In this document: positions 33,180 to 41,174 of the stretch, one piece after another | Layout of the letters: the number at the start of each line of letters is the position of its first letter | Numbering within the stretch: the first letter of the stretch is position 1 | Assembly: GCA_027448945.1 (NCBI GenBank) | Contig: DAIDMQ010000042.1 | Location: 44,781 to 108,780, forward strand | Direction: 5' to 3' | DNA: 64,000 nucleotides | Source: Gallionellaceae bacterium | GTDB lineage: Bacteria; Pseudomonadota; Gammaproteobacteria; Burkholderiales; Gallionellaceae | The notes under the pieces: generated by a model | What the model was told of the DNA's origin: nothing | Database searches by the model: none | What the model saw: the letters and a program-made list of their open reading frames with translations, nothing else | Made by a program: the position numbers and the translations under genes

Positions 33180-33407
33180 ATGAACAAAGATGAAATCGAG
33201 TTGTTGGGTGAGCAGGTGGAGATGTTGATGGCGGAGCGGACGAATCTGCTCAAAGTGGTGGGCGCTGCAGCAATCTTCATCGCACATAGTGACCCTGAAA
33301 AAATGTCAGATGAGGCCGTGATTGCGGCTGACGAATTGTCCGAGGGGCTGAATGCTCTTTCTGAAGAGACTTTGCAGGATGCCCTGGCTTCGGTGCGCGG
33401 GGTATAA
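33180..33407 (+). CDS. Hypothetical protein (75 aa)
   Basis: MNKDEIELLGEQVEMLMAERTNLLKVVGAAAIFIAHSDPEKMSDEAVIAADELSEGL...; 10 bp ahead of the patatin gene. Confidence 0.65.
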   Translation: MNKDEIELLGEQVEMLMAERTNLLKVVGAAAIFIAHSDPEKMSDEAVIAADELSEGLNALSEETLQDALASVRGV

Positions 33408-33417
33408 GGAATAATAT

Positions 33418-34584
33418 ATGAAGCATCGCTTAGGCTTGATCCTGACTGGTGGCGGCGCGCGAGCGGCGTATCAAGTGGGCGTGCTCAAAGCGATCGCCGA
33501 GTCTATGCCGCGCCGTGCGCATAATCCTTTTCCCATCATCTGTGGTACTTCTGCGGGGGCATTGAATGCGACTGCCTTGGCGGTGAATGCGGTTAGTTTT
33601 CGCAAGGGAGTGCATTATCTGGACTCTATCTGGCGTAACTTTCATGCGAATCAAGTCTATCGTACCGATGTGATTGGCGTGTTCAATAACAGTGTCTTGT
33701 GGCTCTCGGCGCTGGTCATGGGAAGCTTGGGATTTCGCATGCCTAAGCAAGTGTCGCTCTTGGATAACTCGCCCCTAGTCGAATTATTGGATCAAGTCCT
33801 GCCTTGTGAAAAGATTCAAGACAGTATCGACGCGGGTCTGTTGTATGCCTTGAGTGTCACCGCTTCGGGCTATGGTTCGGGGCAGTCTGTGACCTTCTAT
33901 CAGGGGGTGAAAGATATCATGCCTTGGAAGCGTACCCGTCGCGTGGGTGTGCCGACCAAGATAAAGCTAGAACATCTGTTGGCCTCGTCTGCCATCCCCT
34001 TCATCTTCCCCGCAACTAAAATCAATCGCGAGTATTTTGGTGATGGCTCTATGCGTCAGATTGCACCTGTCAGTTCGGCTTTACATATGGGTGCAACACG
34101 GGTGTTGGTGGTGGGGGTGAGTCACGATGACGACTACGATACTGCCAAGCGTGAAAACATCGGTGGCTATCCTTCCTTAGCGCACGTTGGCGGACATGCT
34201 TTGAATAGCATCTTTTTAGACAGCATGGAGGTTGATTTGGAGCGGGTAAACCAGATCAATGAACTGGTGAATGCGATGTCGGAAGAAGAGCGTGAGCGCT
34301 CGAATTTTAGGGCAATCGATGTGTTGGCTATCTCACCCAGTGAATCTCTTGAGAGGTTGGCAGAGCGTCATGCGGGTGATTTGCCTTGGACCATCAGAGT
34401 GTTGCTAAGACTGGTTGGTGTGCGCCAGCACAGCGGTACGTCTTTACTCAGCTATCTACTCTCAGAGAAGAAATATTGCTCTGCTGTAATCGATCTGGGT
34501 TACCGAGATGCTTTGGCTAGGCGCGATGAAATATTGGAATTTATCGGCTTGCCGACTTGTAAGGAGCAGGAGTTGTCGAAGTGA
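33418..34584 (+). CDS. Patatin-like phospholipase family protein
   Basis: GLILTGGGARAAYQVGVL; GTSAGALNA; DGS. Confidence 0.94.
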   Translation: MKHRLGLILTGGGARAAYQVGVLKAIAESMPRRAHNPFPIICGTSAGALNATALAVNAVSFRKGVHYLDSIWRNFHANQVYRTDVIGVFNNSVLWLSALVMGSLGFRMPKQVSLLDNSPLVELLDQVLPCEKIQDSIDAGLLYALSVTASGYGSGQSVTFYQGVKDIMPWKRTRRVGVPTKIKLEHLLASSAIPFIFPATKINREYFGDGSMRQIAPVSSALHMGATRVLVVGVSHDDDYDTAKRENIGGYPSLAHVGGHALNSIFLDSMEVDLERVNQINELVNAMSEEERERSNFRAIDVLAISPSESLERLAERHAGDLPWTIRVLLRLVGVRQHSGTSLLSYLLSEKKYCSAVIDLGYRDALARRDEILEFIGLPTCKEQELSK

Positions 34585-35558
34585 GCGCAGAGTTAGATGC
34601 GCGCGATTGGCGCTTGTTGTCCTTATTGTCGGACGGTGACTTTCATTCAGGAGAATGGTTGGCGCAGCAACTGCAAGTCTCGCGCGCCACGGTGTTCAAT
34701 CTGCTCACCGCCATCGAAACCTCTGGTATCAACTTGCAGCGCGTACAGGGTAGGGGATACCGTCTGAGTCAGTCTTGGCATGCCTTGCAGGCCGAACAGA
34801 TTGCGCGCCACTTAGGCGGGTTGGCATCACGATTTCAGATTGAAGTGATGGCACAAGCGAACTCTTCTAATGCGGTGTTGTTGCAGCGCGCTTCGCAAGG
34901 AAGTTCCAGCGGCACGTTATTGGCTGTCGAATTGCAGACTGCAGGACGGGGTCGCCTCGGGCGAACTTGGCATACAGGTTTGGGTAATGCGCTGACCTTC
35001 TCATTGCTTTGGCGTTTCGATTGTGGTTTGAATGCATTATCGGGTTTGAGTTTGGCGGTTGGGCTGGCTATCGTGCGCACCTTGCAGCCTATCGCGGCGC
35101 AACAAGTGAGTTTGAAATGGCCTAATGATGTGCTGACCACGCATGGAAAATTGGGCGGCGTACTTATCGAGGCGCAAGGCGATATGTTGGGGCCGTGCGC
35201 GGTGGTGATCGGCATAGGCATCAACTGCTCTCTCCCTTTGCATTTAGAGCAGCGCATAGACCAGCCTGCCAGCGCACTGGATCAAGTGTGCGAATGCAAA
35301 CTGGATCGCAACGAATTGCTTGCCAGTTTATTAAAAGAGCTGGCGCGGGTCTTGGATGACTTCGCGGTGCATGGATTCGCTTCTATGCGTGCCGAATGGG
35401 AAAGCCATCATGCTCGACAAGGCCAAGTACTGCGTTTACATATGCCAGATGGTAGCGTGATCGAAGGTGTCGCCAGAGGCGTGACAGATATCGGCGAATT
35501 ACGAGTGGAAATGCAACAAGGAATAAGAAATTTCAATTCCGGAGAGGTGGGCGTGTGA
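34581..35558 (+). CDS. birA: Biotin--[acetyl-CoA-carboxylase] ligase / repressor
   Basis: N-terminal HTH; TAGRGRLGRTWHTGLGNALTFSLLW; SLKWPNDVL. Confidence 0.96.
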   Translation: MSAELDARDWRLLSLLSDGDFHSGEWLAQQLQVSRATVFNLLTAIETSGINLQRVQGRGYRLSQSWHALQAEQIARHLGGLASRFQIEVMAQANSSNAVLLQRASQGSSSGTLLAVELQTAGRGRLGRTWHTGLGNALTFSLLWRFDCGLNALSGLSLAVGLAIVRTLQPIAAQQVSLKWPNDVLTTHGKLGGVLIEAQGDMLGPCAVVIGIGINCSLPLHLEQRIDQPASALDQVCECKLDRNELLASLLKELARVLDDFAVHGFASMRAEWESHHARQGQVLRLHMPDGSVIEGVARGVTDIGELRVEMQQGIRNFNSGEVGV

Positions 35559-36283
35559 AAAGACTGCTGATCGATGCCGGCAATACGCGTATCAAGTGGG
35601 GGCTGCAGCAAGGCGGAACCTGGACTGCATTGCCTCATGTGCATAGCGAGCAGGCAGACACTTTGGCAGCATTGGTGAGCGCACTGCCCGATGTGGACAG
35701 CGTTTGGGTCAGCAATGTCGCGGGTGAGGAAGTGGCAGCACATATTCATGCCGCATGTGAGCGCAGGGCTTGGCCTGTCCATTTCCTCAGAGCACAGGCG
35801 CAACAATGCGGGGTAAGTAATGGCTATCAGTCGCCAGGAAAATTGGGGAGTGACCGCTGGGCGGCGCTGATTGCCGCACGCCAGCTTTCAATTACCGCCT
35901 CGTTAGTGGTTACTTGCGGTACTGCAACCACCATAGATGCCTTGTCTGCAAAGGGCGTGTTCATGGGGGGGCTGATCTTGCCAGGCATCACGCTGATGCA
36001 AGACAGTCTATATCGCAATACCGCACAATTGCGTTCGCCCGCAGGGCATTATGCGGACTTCCCCACCGCTACCCCCGATGCGATTTTTAGTGGCGCACTG
36101 CAAGCGACAGCGGGGGCGATAGAGCGGCAATATGCATTATTGGCCGACCCCGGTGCGACGGTGTTGTTGGGCGGGGGGGCGGCTGATTTGTTACAAGGAT
36201 ATTTAACGTTGCCGGTGAGACAGGAAAAAGATCTGGTATTACTCGGGATTAAGTTGATTGCAGTGGAGGCAGGTGAGAGATGA
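35555..36283 (+). CDS. coaX: Type III pantothenate kinase
   Basis: LLIDAGNTRIKWGL; LGSDRWAALIAA; VVTCGTATTIDAL. Confidence 0.96.
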   Translation: MKRLLIDAGNTRIKWGLQQGGTWTALPHVHSEQADTLAALVSALPDVDSVWVSNVAGEEVAAHIHAACERRAWPVHFLRAQAQQCGVSNGYQSPGKLGSDRWAALIAARQLSITASLVVTCGTATTIDALSAKGVFMGGLILPGITLMQDSLYRNTAQLRSPAGHYADFPTATPDAIFSGALQATAGAIERQYALLADPGATVLLGGGAADLLQGYLTLPVRQEKDLVLLGIKLIAVEAGER

Positions 36284-36951
36284 AGAAGGTATTTTGGTTA
36301 TTTCTGGTGGCGAATATAGTCCTGCTTGTGGTGATGCAGGCTGATCTGTTAAAAAATGGTAAAGCAGTCGTGGCGCAGCCAGAGTTGAAGGCAGACAAAG
36401 TGCTTATTTTGTCACAGGTCATCCCGGCAGATTCTGTGGAAAAACCGCTACCTCCAGCTATAGCCGTCGAAACAGCGGATATATCCGCACCCGTCTGTAT
36501 GGAGTGGAGCGATTTTTCCGGCACTGATTTGAAACGAGCAAATGAAGCATTGGCGACGATGGCGTTGGGTAACAAACTGTCACAACGCCCTGTCGAGTAC
36601 AACATCGGCTACTGGGTCTATATCCCGCCCATGAAAGATAAAGCCGCGATCAACAACAAAATCGCTCAACTGAAGGCGCGCGGCATAGAGGAATACTTTG
36701 TCGTGCAGGAGGCGGGTGAATGGCAACACGCGATTTCACTGGGAGTGTTTAAGTCCGAAGATGCAGCGCAGAAATTTTTAGAGAGTCTGGCCAGTAAAGA
36801 TGTACGCAGCGCCAAAATCGGTGAGCGTGCTAGCAAACTCAGGGCGACCATCTTTGTCTTCAACGGCATAGATGCGCAGACGGCAAGCAAACTAGGTGTG
36901 CTGCAAACAGACTTTCCAGGCAGCGAGTTAAAAAAACTGCCTTGCCATTAA
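36280..36951 (+). CDS. SPOR domain-containing membrane protein
   Basis: N-terminal TM; YWVYIPPMKDKAAINNKIAQLKARGIEEYFVV...ISLGVFKSEDAAQKFLE. Confidence 0.85.
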   Translation: MKKVFWLFLVANIVLLVVMQADLLKNGKAVVAQPELKADKVLILSQVIPADSVEKPLPPAIAVETADISAPVCMEWSDFSGTDLKRANEALATMALGNKLSQRPVEYNIGYWVYIPPMKDKAAINNKIAQLKARGIEEYFVVQEAGEWQHAISLGVFKSEDAAQKFLESLASKDVRSAKIGERASKLRATIFVFNGIDAQTASKLGVLQTDFPGSELKKLPCH

Positions 36952-37000
36952 CCATCCCTCCGGATGCTGCTGTCTGAAAAATATGTGTGATCGGTATGGA

Positions 37001-37034
37001 CGATAAAAAACCCGCCTGAGCGGGTTTTTTATCG
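37001..37034. terminator. Bidirectional rho-independent terminator
   Basis: CGATAAAAAACCCGC-CTGA-GCGGGTTTTTTATCG, perfect 15-bp arms between convergent genes. Confidence 0.93.
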
Positions 37035-37048
37035 GGAAAACAAGCGTA

Positions 37049-37204
37049 TTACTTCAGCTTGGTTTCTTTGTACATAACGTGCTTGCGAGCCTTGGGATCG
37101 AACTTCATCATTTCGATTTTTTCCGGCGTAGTACGCTTGTTTTTAGTTGTTGTGTAGAAGTGGCCTGTACCTGCACTTGATTCCAATTTGATTTTTTCGC
37201 GCAT
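37049..37204 (-). CDS. rpmG: 50S ribosomal protein L33
   Basis: Hand translation [51 protein letters not shown] (51 aa); absent from ORF track (below length cutoff). Confidence 0.98.
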   Translation of the reverse strand: MREKIKLESSAGTGHFYTTTKNKRTTPEKIEMMKFDPKARKHVMYKETKLK

Positions 37205-37215
37205 TTCTTATCTCC

Positions 37216-37452
37216 TTAGATGCTCTCGCCACGGGCGCGCATTTCGGTCAAAACAGCTTCGATACCATTCTTGTCGATGGTACGCAGAGCGGCATTCGTC
37301 AAACGCAGGCTCACCCAGCGATTTTCGCTCTCAACCCAGAAGCGACGACGTTGCAGATTAGGCAAGAAACGACGCTTGGTTTTATTGTTTGCATGGGAAA
37401 TATTGTTCCCGCTCATCGGGCCTTTACCCGTAACTTGACATACACGTGCCAT
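37216..37452 (-). CDS. rpmB: 50S ribosomal protein L28
   Basis: [63 protein letters not shown]; start reset from 37515. Confidence 0.98.
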   Translation of the reverse strand: MARVCQVTGKGPMSGNNISHANNKTKRRFLPNLQRRRFWVESENRWVSLRLTNAALRTIDKNGIEAVLTEMRARGESI

Positions 37453-37542
37453 GGTTCTGCTCCAACCGTTTTTCAAAAGAGCGCGGATTCTACCGAATAC
37501 CCGCGCAATGTTCAACTTGAATTTGTGTTTTTATGAATTCCC

Positions 37543-38790
37543 TTATGGAATAGGCTGCTCGCCACTGATTAGGTGTTGGAAAGTCTCGCGTGCGCGGGCC
37601 AAATGAATCTTATTTCCATCTACCATCACCTCGGCAGCGCGTGGGCGGGTGTTGTAATTGGAGCTCATGCTCATGCCATAAGCGCCAGCCGAGAACACCG
37701 CCAACAATGATTGCGGGGCAATAGCGAGTTGGCGATCACGTCCGATGAAGTCGCCAGTCTCGCAGATTGGACCCACCACTTCATAACGCTGTGCGGCATG
37801 GTCTTCTTGCTTAACGGGCTGGATGTTGTGATAGGCATTGTAAAGCGCGGGACGCATCAGATCGTTCATGGCCGCATCGACGATGGCGAAATTTTTTTCC
37901 TCTCCATGTTTGAGAAATTCCACTTTAGTGAGCAATACGCCCGCATTCCCGACCAGTACGCGCCCCGGCTCCAGGATCAATTTTTGGGTGCGGCCTTGCA
38001 GTGCGCCCAACATAGCTGAGATGTATTCAGAGATTGCTGGAGGGGTCTCGTCGTCATAGCAGATGCCCAAGCCGCCGCCCAAGTCCAGATGCTCCAGTGT
38101 GATGCCCTCAGCTGCGAGTGCATCGACTAGCACCAAGACCTTTTCTATCGCCGCGATGAAAGGGCTGGTCTCGGTCAGTTGTGAGCCTATGTGGCAGTCC
38201 ATGCCTGTGATGCGAAGGTTGGTATAAGTGCTGGCCTTGCGATATAGCGCAATCGCTTCGCTGTAGGCGACGCCGAATTTGTTCTGTTTAAGGCCGGTGG
38301 AAATATAGGGATGGGTTTTTGCATCCACATCGGGGTTGACACGCAGGCTGATGGCCGCGACTTTGCCCATTTCTGCAGCGACCGCGTTGAGTTTATCCAG
38401 TTCAGGCGCGGACTCGACGTTGAAGCACAGGATGTTGGCAGTCAAAGCCATACGCATCTCTTCGGCAGTCTTGCCTACGCCTGAAAACACCACTTTGCGC
38501 GCATCGCCGCCCGCGGCCAGCACACGTTGCAGTTCGCCACCCGAGACGATGTCGAAGCCTGCGCCCAGCCTCGCGAATACGCTGAGGACGGCTAGATTGG
38601 AGTTGGCTTTTACCGCATAGCAGATCAGGTGTTCACGACCCTGTAAGGCTGCGCTGAATTGGCGATAGCCGTCGCTTAGGGCGGCGCGTGAGTAAACATA
38701 ACAAGGTGTGCCGAACTGTGCTGCGATGTCGGACATGGCAACGTCTTCAGCATAGAGCTGTTTATTCTGGAACTGGAAATATGCGGACAT
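37543..38790 (-). CDS. lysA: Diaminopimelate decarboxylase
   Basis: YAVKANSNLAVLSVFARLGAGFDIVSGGEL; HIGSQLTE; GAYGMSMSSNYN. Confidence 0.97.
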   Translation of the reverse strand: MSAYFQFQNKQLYAEDVAMSDIAAQFGTPCYVYSRAALSDGYRQFSAALQGREHLICYAVKANSNLAVLSVFARLGAGFDIVSGGELQRVLAAGGDARKVVFSGVGKTAEEMRMALTANILCFNVESAPELDKLNAVAAEMGKVAAISLRVNPDVDAKTHPYISTGLKQNKFGVAYSEAIALYRKASTYTNLRITGMDCHIGSQLTETSPFIAAIEKVLVLVDALAAEGITLEHLDLGGGLGICYDDETPPAISEYISAMLGALQGRTQKLILEPGRVLVGNAGVLLTKVEFLKHGEEKNFAIVDAAMNDLMRPALYNAYHNIQPVKQEDHAAQRYEVVGPICETGDFIGRDRQLAIAPQSLLAVFSAGAYGMSMSSNYNTRPRAAEVMVDGNKIHLARARETFQHLISGEQPIP

Positions 38791-38792
38791 GA

Positions 38793-38942
38793 TCAGGGCT
38801 GTGTTTGGGTAGATGGGACGGAGGAAATTGCGGGCGCACTCTGTGCTGGCTGCGCAGTCGGAATCAGTATCAGCGACCCTTTTCTGCCGCAGCCTTGCGA
38901 GAGCAAAGCCAAAACCACGATAATGCTCAGACGTAGCAACAT
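38793..38942 (-). CDS. lptM: LptM (YifL-type) small lipoprotein
   Basis: Hand translation MLLRLSIIVVLALLSQGCGRKGSLILIPTAQPAQSAPAISSVPSTQTQP (49 aa): lipobox cysteine then CGxKGxL...P, between lysA and divergent cyaY; below the track length cutoff. Confidence 0.9.
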   Translation of the reverse strand: MLLRLSIIVVLALLSQGCGRKGSLILIPTAQPAQSAPAISSVPSTQTQP

Positions 38943-38979
38943 GATGTACCCGATTAAATTCTAAAGAGGCGGATTATAA

Positions 38980-39291
38980 ATGACTGAGAGCGAATTCAAC
39001 CAACTTGCCGATGATGCACTAGCCTTGATCGAAACGTCTATAGACGAATGCGGGGGGGATGTGGAATGCAACCGTAGCGGTAATGTACTGGAGGTCGAGT
39101 TCGATAACGGTCAGAAGATTATCATTAATCGGCACGATGTAAACCAAGAGATCTGGGTGGCGGCGAAATCGGGTGGCTTCCACTATGTATGGCAGGACGG
39201 CATTTGGCATAGCCGACGCGACAATGGTGAGTTGTACAGCAAGTTAGTCGAGTTGTTCGCCGAGCAGGGCGAGAGACTATCGTTGGATTAA
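38980..39291 (+). CDS. cyaY: Iron donor protein CyaY (frataxin)
   Basis: MTESEFNQLADDALALIETSIDECGGDVECNRSGNVLEVEFDNGQKIIINRH...IWVAAKSGGFHY. Confidence 0.96.
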   Translation: MTESEFNQLADDALALIETSIDECGGDVECNRSGNVLEVEFDNGQKIIINRHDVNQEIWVAAKSGGFHYVWQDGIWHSRRDNGELYSKLVELFAEQGERLSLD

Positions 39292-41168
39292 TTGGCGCCG
39301 AACCACTTGCCGCGCAAAGTTTTTAGGCTCTCCATGATGCGCGCACCTACCGTGCCATGCGTGATTGTGGGCGGGTCGACGCGCAACATCTTGGTCAAAG
39401 CGGGGGTTTGTTTATAGGTCAGGTAACGTTGCAGGGCTGCATGAAGTTGTCCCTTCAGCAAGCCTACACTGAGTGGTTTGCTGAGGATGCGGAACACCTG
39501 GGCCTGATTTATGAGATCGATGACCAGCTCGGAGTCGGCAGCTTTTGTCACAACAATGGTGAGTATTTGCGGGTTCTCTTGTTTCAGCAGCTTCAGCAGT
39601 GAGGTGAGCTTGGCATGACCGGACTCCACATCCGCGAGTATCACGGCGATTTCGTGTTTGGTGAGTAGTTCTAAAGCTGTGTCACTGTCTGCTGCATAAA
39701 TCACAGGACACTTGCCGCCTATAAGTTCACGTGCCACCCTGTAGATCTCTTCATCTTGATCTATCACCATCACTCCTGCTTCCATCTTGTCAGGCAAGCC
39801 GATGGGGTTACTGGTTGTATCTGCAAGTTCCAAGGCAATGGTCACGCCTTCGGCTACCAGGGTTTGCAGCGCAATATCATCCCAGGGCTTGTTGATGAAG
39901 CGGTAGACCTCGCCGTCATTGATAGAGCCTACGATAGAGGCCAGATCAGAATAGCCCGTCAGCAAGATACGGACGCTGCGTGGGGATATCTCGCGGGATT
40001 GGCGCAACAGGTCGACGCCCAGCATGATGGGCATACGCTGATCGCTGATGATCACGTGCATCTGGTATTTGCGCAGGAACTCCAGCGCCTTGTTGCCATC
40101 GGTGGTCGTGAAGACGTGATAGCGTTGGCGGAATAGTGACTTGAGTGCCGTCAGGATGCGTTCGTCATCGTCGACGATCAATAGACGCGCTTTCTTGATA
40201 CTTGAATCTAAAGTGATAGGGCTGTTGCCGTATTGTGAGCTGTCCTGAGTCCCGGGATTGGTCAGGCTGCTGTCTGCATTCAGCATGCGCGAAAAATTCA
40301 TCATCGTGTTGCTATTAGGCACACCAACAGGGGCCTCAACATGCAAGGAGGCCCGTATAGCCTCGCGGAATGCGTCCGAGAACGCCCTGGCATTCTGATA
40401 TCGATCCTCTTTTTTCTTCGCCAACGCCTGATGCATCACGGCATCCATCATCGGGGAGAGTTGTACGTTTAGTTCGCTGGGTTTGGATGGCTCCACATTC
40501 ATTACCTGTTGCATGACTGTGGCGGCATTGCCAGTGAAGGGGCGTTTGCCTGTCAGCAATTCATAAGCAATCACGCCAATCGCGAATAAATCGGTTAGGC
40601 CATCTATGTTGACGCCCAAAAATTGTTCCGGGGACATATAGTGCGGCGTGCCCAAAATGTCACCCACTTGGGTGAGTGTGGAAGACTCGACATGTGCGAT
40701 GCCGAAGTCATTGATCTTGATGCGGCCATCATTGTTGATCATGATGTTAGATGGCTTGATGTCTCTATGCACCACACCTTGCGCATGGGCATAGCCTATA
40801 CCATCGAGCAACTGGGTGATGATCTGGCCGACCTCATTGATATCGTAACGATCACCTTCAGCCAGATGGTGTGCAAGCGTTTTGCCGTTCACCAGTTCCA
40901 TGACGATGTATGCGCCATGGTTGTCTTCCAGATAGTCGTAAATCTGTACGATGCTCGGATGCACCAAACGTCCTACTGCCTGCGCTTCTTGGCGAAAGCG
41001 ATTCATCAAACCATCCAAATCGTCTTTCTGGTGCAGCGTTTTGTTGATGGATTTGATCGCGACACCTCGGGCAATAGCCGGATCCCAGCCTTTCAATACT
41101 ACGCCCATGCCACCGGTACCCAGTGGACCCAGAACTTCGTATTTGCCTATCTTCTCTGGCGTGTTCAT
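39288..41168 (-). CDS. Serine/threonine protein kinase with two C-terminal receiver (REC) domains
   Basis: Kinase: GPLGTGGMGVVLKGWDPAIARGVAIKSI, VHRDIKPSNIMINNDGRIKINDFGIA, GTPHYMSPEQ. REC1: LLIVDDDERILTALKS...IISDQRMP...LLTGYSD...INKPWD. REC2 (divergent): VMVIDQDEEIYRV...ILADVE...ILSKPLS. Confidence 0.93.
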   Translation of the reverse strand: MNTPEKIGKYEVLGPLGTGGMGVVLKGWDPAIARGVAIKSINKTLHQKDDLDGLMNRFRQEAQAVGRLVHPSIVQIYDYLEDNHGAYIVMELVNGKTLAHHLAEGDRYDINEVGQIITQLLDGIGYAHAQGVVHRDIKPSNIMINNDGRIKINDFGIAHVESSTLTQVGDILGTPHYMSPEQFLGVNIDGLTDLFAIGVIAYELLTGKRPFTGNAATVMQQVMNVEPSKPSELNVQLSPMMDAVMHQALAKKKEDRYQNARAFSDAFREAIRASLHVEAPVGVPNSNTMMNFSRMLNADSSLTNPGTQDSSQYGNSPITLDSSIKKARLLIVDDDERILTALKSLFRQRYHVFTTTDGNKALEFLRKYQMHVIISDQRMPIMLGVDLLRQSREISPRSVRILLTGYSDLASIVGSINDGEVYRFINKPWDDIALQTLVAEGVTIALELADTTSNPIGLPDKMEAGVMVIDQDEEIYRVARELIGGKCPVIYAADSDTALELLTKHEIAVILADVESGHAKLTSLLKLLKQENPQILTIVVTKAADSELVIDLINQAQVFRILSKPLSVGLLKGQLHAALQRYLTYKQTPALTKMLRVDPPTITHGTVGARIMESLKTLRGKWFGAN

Positions 41169-41174
41169 ATGCCT

